Source: an uncultured Sutterella sp. (lineage in GTDB: Bacteria; Pseudomonadota; Gammaproteobacteria; Burkholderiales; Burkholderiaceae_F). Taken from it: a stretch of DNA of 33,691 nucleotides. Each line of letters opens with the position of its first letter. Position 1 is the first letter of the stretch. A model generated the notes under the pieces. That model saw only the letters and a program-made list of their open reading frames with translations, had not been told where the DNA came from and did no database searches. Below are positions 1-6,603 of this stretch, in pieces. Location of the stretch: assembly GCA_900544335.1 (NCBI GenBank), contig UQUS01000021.1:1-33691 (forward strand). The letters run 5' to 3'. The position numbers were made by a program, and so were the translations under genes.

Positions 1-1
1 A

Positions 2-55
2 GCTCCGCTCTCGATTATCAAGACATACATCGAGAATCAGCAGACGCCGAGCTAA
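2..55 (+). CDS. possible C-terminal end of a plus-strand gene (partial)
   Basis: One plus-strand frame enters from the left edge and ends in TAA at 53-55, giving 17 residues that finish IIKTYIENQQTPS. A strong plus-strand terminator lies 80 bases further on, which implies that something is transcribed rightwards into this region. The other two plus frames are also open here, so the choice rests only on the plausible hydrophobic-then-polar tail and the nearby stop. No family can be named from so short a piece. Confidence 0.25.
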   Translation, partial: APLSIIKTYIENQQTPS

Positions 56-70
56 ACAAAACCGCGCGGC

Positions 71-120
71 TTATATCGCCGCCCTGAAGGACGGAGCTTT
101 ACGCCGCAATTTGGTAAAAC
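71..120 (-). mobile_element. possible IS200/IS605 (TnpB-type) right-end hairpin, remnant
   Basis: Read on the minus strand, 94 down to 79 forms CCGTCCTTCAGGGCGG, a stem with one G-U wobble and a short loop. On the plus strand the wobble becomes a C-A mismatch, so the functional RNA would be minus-strand. The same CCTTCAGGG core occurs in the better-supported TnpB element end at 33591-33610. The minus frame running through the hairpin reads GFTKLRRKAPSFRAAI then stop, as expected if a tnpB frame once ended inside the element end. No recognisable tnpB body adjoins it, because miaA starts its 3' end at 129. It may be a relic or an unrelated hairpin. Confidence 0.35.
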
Positions 121-128
121 CGCACCGG

Positions 129-1109
129 CTAACGGACGTCCCTACCCGAATCGGAAGGGACGTTTTTTTGTATCCCGGAGAGAATTGACTCCAGAACGGG
201 CGCAATGCACGCAAAAAGATCGTCCCGGCTTTGTGTGTGCGGATCGACAAGTGTTGTCTCCGGCATGGAACGTAACCACGTAAGTTGACGCTTAGCGAGC
301 TGACGCGTTGCGGCCAGAGCCTTTTCAACGAAGGTTGCCAAATCGGTCTTCCCGGCCGCAAACTCAATGGCTTGTCGATATCCGACGGAACGCATCGAAG
401 GCAACTCGGGGGAAAAGTCGTCCCGCACCATCAGAGCCTTCACTTCCGAAACAAATCCGGTCTGAAGCATCGCGTCAAAGCGCCGGGCAATGTCCCGATG
501 GAGGCGCGCTCGATCCGAGGGCATCAGTCCGATTACCGGGAGCGAGCAATCGGGGCTGCGAACCCCGGACTGAAAACTTGTCATCGGCTTTCCGGTCATA
601 CGGTAGACCTCAAGCGCCCGTGCGATTCGTTGCGTATCGCCGTCCGTTAAGCGCGCGGCACACACCGGATCAATACGGGCAAGCTCTTGACGCACTGCCG
701 CCAAACCCTTATCTCGGATTTCTTGCAACACCTGCGTGCGCACGGCCGGGTCCGTGGATGGGAGGTCGTCAATTCCCTCTCGGAGGGCCTTGGCGTAAAG
801 CATCGTTCCGCCGACAATCAGCGGAATATGTCCGCGTGAGGAAATCTGAGGGATTAATCGCTCGGCTTGGTCGGCAAATTCTGCCGCGCTATAGGTCTGC
901 GAAATATCACGAATGTCAATCAAGTGATGCGGACACACACTTTGCTCTTGCGGCGTGGGCTTGGCCGTTCCGATATCCATCCCTCGGTAAACCAATGCCG
1001 AGTCTACGGAAATGACTTCAATCGGATAGTGCTTAGCGAGCAAAAACGACAAAGCCGTTTTGCCGCTTGCCGTCGGACCGAGAAGCAAAAGAGCACGGGG
1101 TTGCGTCAT
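129..1109 (-). CDS. miaA: tRNA dimethylallyltransferase MiaA
   Basis: Transfers a dimethylallyl group to N6 of A37 in tRNAs that read codons starting with U. The product is 326 residues, close to the family norm of about 310. The P-loop GPTASGKT is at residues 11-18, followed by the VDSALVYRGMDIGTAKP segment with catalytic Asp36, then HHLIDI, and the family-typical RQLTWLRS near the C terminus. The ATG start at 1109 abuts the mutL stop at 1110, so the two are almost certainly one minus-strand transcript, mutL first. The last 15 or so residues (…PSDSGRDVR) are encoded within a plus-strand terminator and look like a non-conserved extension. mutL next to miaA is a common proteobacterial pairing. 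Confidence 0.95.
   Translation of the reverse strand: MTQPRALLLLGPTASGKTALSFLLAKHYPIEVISVDSALVYRGMDIGTAKPTPQEQSVCPHHLIDIRDISQTYSAAEFADQAERLIPQISSRGHIPLIVGGTMLYAKALREGIDDLPSTDPAVRTQVLQEIRDKGLAAVRQELARIDPVCAARLTDGDTQRIARALEVYRMTGKPMTSFQSGVRSPDCSLPVIGLMPSDRARLHRDIARRFDAMLQTGFVSEVKALMVRDDFSPELPSMRSVGYRQAIEFAAGKTDLATFVEKALAATRQLAKRQLTWLRSMPETTLVDPHTQSRDDLFACIAPVLESILSGIQKNVPSDSGRDVR
136..169 (+). terminator. rho-independent terminator reading rightwards
   Basis: ACGTCCCT (136-143) pairs with AGGGACGT (156-163), an 8-bp stem with a 12-base loop, and the T run extends to 169. There is no T run on the minus side, so it serves plus-strand transcription coming from the left of the window. It sits inside the last codons of the convergent miaA gene. 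Confidence 0.7.
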
Positions 1110-2888
1110 CTACCGACCCCGCATGAAAAACTTATCCAAATCGGACAAAGCAATCTGCTGCCAGGTCGGACGACCGTGGTTGCATTCCCCGGACCGCTCC
1201 GTTCTTTCCATACTGCGTAAGAGCGCATTCATTTCCGGGACTGTCAGAGTCCTGTGAGCACGAACCGACCCGTGACAAGCCATGGAAGCCAGGCACTTAT
1301 TTCTCAATTCAACCGTTAATTTCGATGTTCCGTATCCGGAAAAGTCATCGAGGACGCGACAAACAAGCTCTTGAGCATCCACATCTCCCGTGCGTAACAA
1401 GGCCGGAAGAGACCGAAGCAAAAGAGCAGACTCGCCGAGGCGGCTCAAATCCAATCCCAAGGCCCGTAAATCGTCCTGATGCCGTTCGAAGGCTTCGGAC
1501 TGCTCGGCATTCACCGAAATACTGACAGGGACTAAAAGCGGCTGCACGGAAAGGCTCCTATCGGCCTCGCGCTTCAGGCGCTCGTATGTCACGCGCTCGT
1601 GTGCCGCATGCATATCGACAATAATAAGACCCTGAGAATTCTCGGCAAGAATATAAATGCCGGCAAGCTGAGCCAAGGCGTGCCCTAAGGGGCCGTCCGA
1701 GAGTTCTTGAGCCAGATAATCGCTCGGTACGACACCAGATGTCTTAGTCTCTTCGGCCGAAGAAAAAAGCGCCGTCCATTGTGCCTGACTTAATGGATTC
1801 TCCCGCCGAAACGCAAAAGTGTTTTGAATCGGACCGGGCTTTTTTTCCTCACTTTCGGGAACTTTCGAGGACTTAAGTTCTCCCGTTTCCGCATCGATTT
1901 CAATGCGAGCCAAAGTCTCGGTTAAAGCCTTCGCGACAAAGCGGTGCACAAACGAGGAATCCCGGAAACGAACCTCGGTTTTCTGCGGATGCACGTTCAC
2001 GTCCACGCGCGCCGGGTCAACAATCAATTCCAAGCAAAACATCGGCTGCATGGCAACGTGAAGCACATCCGAGTAGGCCGCTCGAACGGCGTGTTGCAAA
2101 ACCCGATCACGGACAAAGCGCCCGTTGACGAAAAAAAACTGCGCATCGGCACGCGTTCGTGCCGCGGACGGCAACCCGATTGCCCCTCTGACCGTAATGC
2201 CGGGGGCTTGCGATAAGACCGCTCGTGATGCTTCGCGAAATGTTCGCGGCATCACGGCGTCGATACGCTTTTCGCGCGTTGTGGCGGTCAGGGCGAGTAC
2301 ATTTTTCGAATCCACGAAAAACCGAAAATCAATCGCAGGATGGGCAAGTGCCACGCGTTCGATTTGTTCGCGCACGTGGGCAGCCTCCGTGGCCTCGCTT
2401 TTTAAAAATTTGCGCCGAGCCGGTGTTTTGTAAAAAAGGTCCGAGACGACGATGCGCGTTCCGTAAGAGCCCGAAGCCGGCTGAACGCCGTCTTTCCCGA
2501 TGCACCAAGCGTGATCGGAATCTTTCGTACGACTTGTCAATTCAACATCAGCCACGGCGGCAATCGAGGCTAACGCCTCGCCGCGAAACCCGAAACTTGC
2601 AACGCGTTCCAAATCCGTCAGGCTGTGAATCTTGCTCGTTGCATGACGCCGCAACGCTAAAACAAGTTCTTCGCGAGCAATGCCGCATCCGTCGTCGGTT
2701 ACCATGATGCGCTTGATGCCGCCGGCCTCTAAACGAACCTCGATGGCCTTGGCTCCGGCATCGACCGAGTTCTCAATTAACTCTTTAACAACCGAGGCCG
2801 GGCGCTCGATGACTTCGCCGGCGGCAATTTGGCTAATCAGTTGATCGGGAAGCGGCGCAATGTGTCGTTGCGTTAGGTTTTCACTCAT
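1110..2888 (-). CDS. mutL: DNA mismatch repair protein MutL (endonuclease type)
   Basis: Couples MutS mismatch recognition to strand incision. I chose the ATG at 2888 (592 residues, MSENLTQ…); a TTG start seven codons upstream at 2909 is also open but less likely. GHKL ATPase motifs: KELIENSVDAGA at 35-46 (catalytic Glu36, Asn40), TDDGCGI at 64-70 and GFRGEAL at 100-106. The C-terminal half carries DMHAAHERVTYE at 425-436, matching the DxHAxxExxxxE metal-binding motif of nicking MutL proteins, plus ACHGSVRA and CNHGRPT near the end. This implies that MutL itself nicks DNA and no MutH is needed, as in most bacteria outside the enterics. It is first in the mutL-miaA unit and divergent from the transporter gene at 3069. 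Confidence 0.95.
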   Translation of the reverse strand: MSENLTQRHIAPLPDQLISQIAAGEVIERPASVVKELIENSVDAGAKAIEVRLEAGGIKRIMVTDDGCGIAREELVLALRRHATSKIHSLTDLERVASFGFRGEALASIAAVADVELTSRTKDSDHAWCIGKDGVQPASGSYGTRIVVSDLFYKTPARRKFLKSEATEAAHVREQIERVALAHPAIDFRFFVDSKNVLALTATTREKRIDAVMPRTFREASRAVLSQAPGITVRGAIGLPSAARTRADAQFFFVNGRFVRDRVLQHAVRAAYSDVLHVAMQPMFCLELIVDPARVDVNVHPQKTEVRFRDSSFVHRFVAKALTETLARIEIDAETGELKSSKVPESEEKKPGPIQNTFAFRRENPLSQAQWTALFSSAEETKTSGVVPSDYLAQELSDGPLGHALAQLAGIYILAENSQGLIIVDMHAAHERVTYERLKREADRSLSVQPLLVPVSISVNAEQSEAFERHQDDLRALGLDLSRLGESALLLRSLPALLRTGDVDAQELVCRVLDDFSGYGTSKLTVELRNKCLASMACHGSVRAHRTLTVPEMNALLRSMERTERSGECNHGRPTWQQIALSDLDKFFMRGR

Positions 2889-2991
2889 GGCCTTTTTTCT
2901 CGCGCACAAAACCGAAAGACGTTTTTTGATTCGATTCGTGCATTTTATCGGGAGCCTAATGCGCTCTCAAGCAAAAAGTTGCCGACTTTCT

Positions 2992-3027
2992 TTTAGTTAC
3001 TCAAACCGAACCGTTACAATCAGTAAC
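2992..3027 (+). promoter_or_regulatory. candidate promoter with overlapping dyad before the NSS transporter
   Basis: TACAAT at 3015-3020 is a good -10 hexamer. At 17 bases upstream is a poor -35 (TTTAGT, 2992-2997). GTTACT (2996-3001) and AGTAAC (3022-3027) form a 6-bp inverted repeat that brackets the -10, a possible operator. Evidence is sequence pattern only. Confidence 0.3.
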
Positions 3028-3068
3028 TTTCTAAGGGGCAATACCCGAACTTCGAATTCTTTACGAAT

Positions 3069-4424
3069 ATGCAACGCGAACAACTCTCAAGTCGTCTCGG
3101 CTTTTTGATGCTCAGTGCCGGTTGTGCCATCGGCGTGGGCAATGTCTGGAAATTTCCCTGGCTCACAGGACAAAACGGCGGCGGCATCTTTGTGCTTTCC
3201 TATCTTTGCTTTTTGATTTTGCTCGGGCTTCCCGTCATGACGATGGAATTTTCCGTCGGTCGTGCCGCACAGAAAAGCCCGGTTTGTATGTACCAGCAAA
3301 TCGAGCCTCCCGGATCCAAATGGCATTGGCACGGCTACGCCGCCCTCGTCGGCAACGTTGTTTTGATGATGTTTTATTCGGTTGTTTCGGGCTGGATGCT
3401 CTACTACTTGGTTTCAAGCGCCTCGGGAGCCTTGGCGTCCCTTGATGCCAAAGAAGTCGGCGGCTTTTTCGGCACCATGCTTTCAAGTGCCCCGACCGTC
3501 ACGTTCTATACCGTCATTACGGTCATCGGCGCTTTCGTCATTTTGTCCTTCCCGCTTCGTACCGGCCTAGAAACGGTCTCCAAATGGATGATGGGGCTCC
3601 TTTTCGTCCTGATGGTTTTCTTGGCCGTGCATAGCCTCTTTCTGGACGGGGCGCGAGAGGGTCTGACCTTTTATCTGCTCCCGGACTTCTCGAAATTTAC
3701 GAGTAGCACGGTCGTCGCCGCGATGAATCAGGCCTTCTTCTCCCTGAGTATCGGTATCGGTAGTATGGCGATTTTCGCAAGCTACATTAACAAGGACCAA
3801 TCCCTGGTAAAAGAATCGGCCAGCGTCATCGCTTTGGATACGGTCGTGGCCGTCTTGGCCGGTTTAATTATCTTCCCGGCCTGCTTTACGTACGACGTCA
3901 AACCGACGGCCGGTCCGAGCCTGATTTTTGAAGCCCTCCCGACCATCTTCCATGAGATGGCCTTCGGTCGCGTCTGGGGTTCGTTCTTCTTCCTATTTAT
4001 GACGTTTGCCACGTTCTCGACCGTCTTAGCGGTGTGCGAAGCTATTTTGTCGTGCGTGCGCGATTTAACCAACTGGTCTCGCCCGAAAGCCAGTCTCATT
4101 TGCTGCGTGACCGTTGCGGTGCTGTCGCTGCCGTGCGCCTTGGGCTTTAACGTTCTTTCGGATTTCCACCCCTTAGGACCGGGAACGGTTGTGCTTGACC
4201 TCGAGGACTTTATCGTCAGCAACATTTTGCTTCCCCTCGGCTCCTTGTGCTTTGTGCTCTTTTGCACCCATAAGAGCGGCTGGGGTTGGAGCAATTACAT
4301 GAAGGAAGTCAATTCCGGTAAAGGCCTTAAGATGCCCAATTTCATGCGCTTTTATTGCACGTGGATTTTGCCGCTGATTATCCTTTCGGTGTTTGTGCTC
4401 GGCATGATTCCTTTCTTTAAGTAG
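3069..4424 (+). CDS. sodium-dependent transporter, NSS/SNF family
   Basis: Secondary transporter expected to import an amino acid or related amine with Na+ across the inner membrane. The product is 451 residues, the usual bacterial NSS size, and hydrophobic throughout with roughly 11-12 membrane spans. The family signature in span 1, GVGNVWKFPW (about 22-31), forms part of the Na+ and substrate sites, followed by QNGGGIF. The unwound span-6 motif appears as FFSLSIGIGSM. The start MQREQLSSRLGF aligns with normal NSS N termini, although the ribosome site is weak. It ends with a short positive tail (PFFK) and a terminator at 4447. The substrate cannot be told from sequence; no biosynthetic or catabolic partner adjoins it. 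Confidence 0.9.
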   Translation: MQREQLSSRLGFLMLSAGCAIGVGNVWKFPWLTGQNGGGIFVLSYLCFLILLGLPVMTMEFSVGRAAQKSPVCMYQQIEPPGSKWHWHGYAALVGNVVLMMFYSVVSGWMLYYLVSSASGALASLDAKEVGGFFGTMLSSAPTVTFYTVITVIGAFVILSFPLRTGLETVSKWMMGLLFVLMVFLAVHSLFLDGAREGLTFYLLPDFSKFTSSTVVAAMNQAFFSLSIGIGSMAIFASYINKDQSLVKESASVIALDTVVAVLAGLIIFPACFTYDVKPTAGPSLIFEALPTIFHEMAFGRVWGSFFFLFMTFATFSTVLAVCEAILSCVRDLTNWSRPKASLICCVTVAVLSLPCALGFNVLSDFHPLGPGTVVLDLEDFIVSNILLPLGSLCFVLFCTHKSGWGWSNYMKEVNSGKGLKMPNFMRFYCTWILPLIILSVFVLGMIPFFK

Positions 4425-4446
4425 ACCGATTCGGCCTTACCGATGA

Positions 4447-4473
4447 GAGCGCGGCGGATGTCGCGCTCTTTTT
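4447..4473 (+). terminator. rho-independent terminator after the NSS transporter
   Basis: GAGCGCG (4447-4453) pairs with CGCGCTC (4462-4468), loop of 8, followed by TTTTT. It separates the transporter from dedA, so dedA needs its own promoter. Confidence 0.85.
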
Positions 4474-4515
4474 ATTCGAAACGGCGCATTTTTGTCGCGG
4501 CAATCCGATGCATTT

Positions 4516-4546
4516 CTCCGAAATTCGGAGCGGTATCAGCTAGAAT
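4516..4546 (+). promoter_or_regulatory. candidate dedA promoter with a 15-bp palindrome
   Basis: CTCCGAA-A-TTCGGAG (4516-4530) is a perfect 7-bp dyad around one base. TAGAAT at 4541-4546 is a likely -10, placing the palindrome over the -35 position, where a repressor or activator would bind. No clear -35 hexamer is present. The ATG at 4581 lies about 28 bases after the expected start of transcription. Confidence 0.35.
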
Positions 4547-4580
4547 CCTTCGGCGCCTAAAACGCTCGTCGGGGAACTTT

Positions 4581-5255
4581 ATGTCTTTTATCGATCTCGT
4601 TATTGAACTATTCACGCAGGCCGACCACTTTCTTGTCACCATCGCCACCGAATACGGTATGTTCGTCTATGCGGCGATGTTCATGATTTTCTTTTTGGAA
4701 ACGGGCATTGTCATCATGGCCTTTTTGCCGGGTGACTCGTTACTGTTTGTCGCCGGAACCGTCGCAGCGGCCGGCACGATGAACCCGTGGGCCTTGATGC
4801 TCTCGGTAATCCTCGGAGCCTGTGCCGGAAACACCCTCGGATTTCACACCGGTCGCTGGTTCGGCAAGCGCATCTACGACGGATCGATTCATTGGATTGA
4901 TGCCAAAAAACTCGAGAAAACCAACCTTTTTTATGAAAAGCACGGCGGAAAAACCATCATTTTGGCTCGCTTCGTTCCGATCGTTCGCGCCTTTGCGCCT
5001 CTGGTGGGCGGAGCGGCCGGCATGAGCATGCTACGTTTTGAGCTTTTCAGCGGTCTCGGGGCCGTTATCTGGGCCGTGAGCATCATCGGCGCCGGGTACC
5101 TATTCGGGAACCTGCCGATTGTGAAAAATCACCTCTCGATGATTTTAATTCTCGGCGTTGTCGCCGCCGCATCCGGTCCGATTATCGTCGCTCTGTGCTG
5201 GGAATGGGTACATCGCTTTTTAGCCGCTCGCGCGCAGAAAAAATCCGACCGTTAA
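4581..5255 (+). CDS. DedA family membrane protein
   Basis: Inner-membrane protein of the DedA/SNARE-associated superfamily; members recycle undecaprenyl phosphate or flip phospholipids and support membrane homeostasis. I take the ATG at 4581 (224 residues, MSFIDLV…), which has GGGGA 5-10 bases upstream; an upstream frame from 4443 runs through the preceding terminator and is rejected. Family hallmarks are Glu40 at the end of the first hydrophobic segment, FLPGDSLLFVAG at 48-59, and RFVPIVRAFAPLVGG at 130-144 with its conserved arginines. The charged SIHWIDAKKLEKTNLFYEKHG stretch precedes that motif. The gene stands alone between terminators and converges on pgk. The specific lipid substrate is not deducible. 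Confidence 0.9.
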   Translation: MSFIDLVIELFTQADHFLVTIATEYGMFVYAAMFMIFFLETGIVIMAFLPGDSLLFVAGTVAAAGTMNPWALMLSVILGACAGNTLGFHTGRWFGKRIYDGSIHWIDAKKLEKTNLFYEKHGGKTIILARFVPIVRAFAPLVGGAAGMSMLRFELFSGLGAVIWAVSIIGAGYLFGNLPIVKNHLSMILILGVVAAASGPIIVALCWEWVHRFLAARAQKKSDR

Positions 5256-5276
5256 TCGCCACAATTTTCCGAAACA

Positions 5277-5308
5277 AAACACCCGCCGGATTTCTCTGAC
5301 GGGTGTTT
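5277..5308. terminator. bidirectional terminator between dedA and pgk
   Basis: AAACACCCG (5277-5285) pairs with CGGGTGTTT (5300-5308), loop of 14, with T-rich sequence on both sides (TTTGTGTTT rightwards, TTTTGTTT leftwards). It can end both convergent genes. Confidence 0.75.
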
Positions 5309-5328
5309 GTGTTTAAGGCAAGTTTGTC

Positions 5329-6534
5329 TTACTTGTCAGCACGAGCCTCAAGAGCTGCAATCGCAGGAAGCGTCTTTCCTTCGAGGAATTCCAGGAAGGC
5401 ACCGCCGCCTGTGGAAATGTAGCTGACCTTATCGGTCAATCCGAAAACGCTGAGCGCGTTAATCGTATCGCCGCCGCCGACAATCGAGAACGCACCTTCG
5501 GCCGTACGCTTGGCGATCGCTTCGCCCAAAACGCGCGTGCCGTCCGCATACGGCTTCATCTCAAAGACGCCGACCGGTCCGTTCCAGACCACGGTCTGAG
5601 ACTGAGCAACCACATCGGCCAGAGCCTTGGCCGATTCCGGACCCACGTCCAGAATCATTTCGTCGTCGGCCACGTCTTCGATCTTGCATGTGCGGTGTTC
5701 GGCTGTTTCGCTAAATTCCTTGGCAACGACAACATCCGTCGGCAACGGCAGGGCCGCACCCTTGGCGCTTAACTTCGCAAGAACCTTCTTGCACTCATCG
5801 ACAAGTTCCGGTTCGGCAAGCGATTTACCGATTTTGTGACCCGTAGCGAGCAGGAAGGTGTTGGCAATACCGCCGCCCACGACCAAATGGTCGACCTTCT
5901 CGGCCAAATTGCTCAGAATCGTCAACTTAGTGGAAACCTTCGAGCCGCCGACAATCGCCACGAGCGGGTGCTTGGCTTCGGTAACAGCCTTGGTCAAAGC
6001 TTCGATTTCCGCAGCCATCAAGGGACCGGCACAGGCGATGGGCGCAAAGCGTGCCACGCCTTCGGTCGAAGCCTGAGCGCGGTGCGACGTGCCGAATGCA
6101 TCGTTCACGTACACGTCACAAAGCGCTGCGTATTTTTTCGCTAACTCTTCGTTGTTTTTCTTCTCGCCCTTGTTGCAGCGGCAGTTTTCAAGCATGACGA
6201 CTTCGCCGGGCTTGACATCCACGCCGTTCAGATAGTCGCGCACGAGGCGGATGGGCTTGCCGACGAGTTCGCTCATGCGAACGGCAATACCGGCCAGGCT
6301 GTCGGTCCGTTCGTTAAATTCACCTTCGGTCGGACGACCCAAATGGCTCATGACCATCACGGCCGCGCCCGCATCGAGTGCCAAACGAATCGCCGGAACG
6401 CTTGCCACGAGACGTTTCTCGTTGGTAATACGTCCTTCGTCATCACGCGGGGCATTCAAATCGGAACGGATCAAAACACGCTTTCCGTCCAACAAACCCT
6501 CTTTTGCCAAGGATTCCAAGGTTTTAACTTTCAT
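5329..6534 (-). CDS. pgk: phosphoglycerate kinase
   Basis: Interconverts 1,3-bisphosphoglycerate plus ADP and 3-phosphoglycerate plus ATP in glycolysis and gluconeogenesis, in the cytosol. The product is 401 residues, normal for bacteria. Visible motifs in order: RSDLNAPRD (substrate-binding arginine), MSHLGRPTEG, ENCRCNKGEKKN, VYVNDAFGTSHRAQAS, GGSKVSTK, GGGIANTFLLATG, the ATP-side WNGPVGVFEM, and GGGDTINAL followed by STGGGAFLEFLEG. The ATG at 6534 is preceded by AAGGAAG. It lies 69 bases downstream of tkt on the same strand and probably shares its transcript. A gap gene, often found between tkt and pgk in this lineage, is absent here. Confidence 0.97.
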   Translation of the reverse strand: MKVKTLESLAKEGLLDGKRVLIRSDLNAPRDDEGRITNEKRLVASVPAIRLALDAGAAVMVMSHLGRPTEGEFNERTDSLAGIAVRMSELVGKPIRLVRDYLNGVDVKPGEVVMLENCRCNKGEKKNNEELAKKYAALCDVYVNDAFGTSHRAQASTEGVARFAPIACAGPLMAAEIEALTKAVTEAKHPLVAIVGGSKVSTKLTILSNLAEKVDHLVVGGGIANTFLLATGHKIGKSLAEPELVDECKKVLAKLSAKGAALPLPTDVVVAKEFSETAEHRTCKIEDVADDEMILDVGPESAKALADVVAQSQTVVWNGPVGVFEMKPYADGTRVLGEAIAKRTAEGAFSIVGGGDTINALSVFGLTDKVSYISTGGGAFLEFLEGKTLPAIAALEARADK

Positions 6535-6603
6535 TTTGATTTTCTTCCTTAAGAACGACGTCGACTAGGTAAAACCTGCGTTTTACCCGTCCGACACAAC
6601 AAA

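Noticed and set aside
71..367. 98-codon minus-strand frame overlapping miaA
   Set aside because: Most of it is the wrong frame of miaA; only its last residues, which run through the hairpin, may be a tnpB relic.
4443..4580. Upstream extension of dedA
   Set aside because: It would be translated through the preceding terminator and is Arg-rich without family resemblance; the ATG at 4581 has a good ribosome site.
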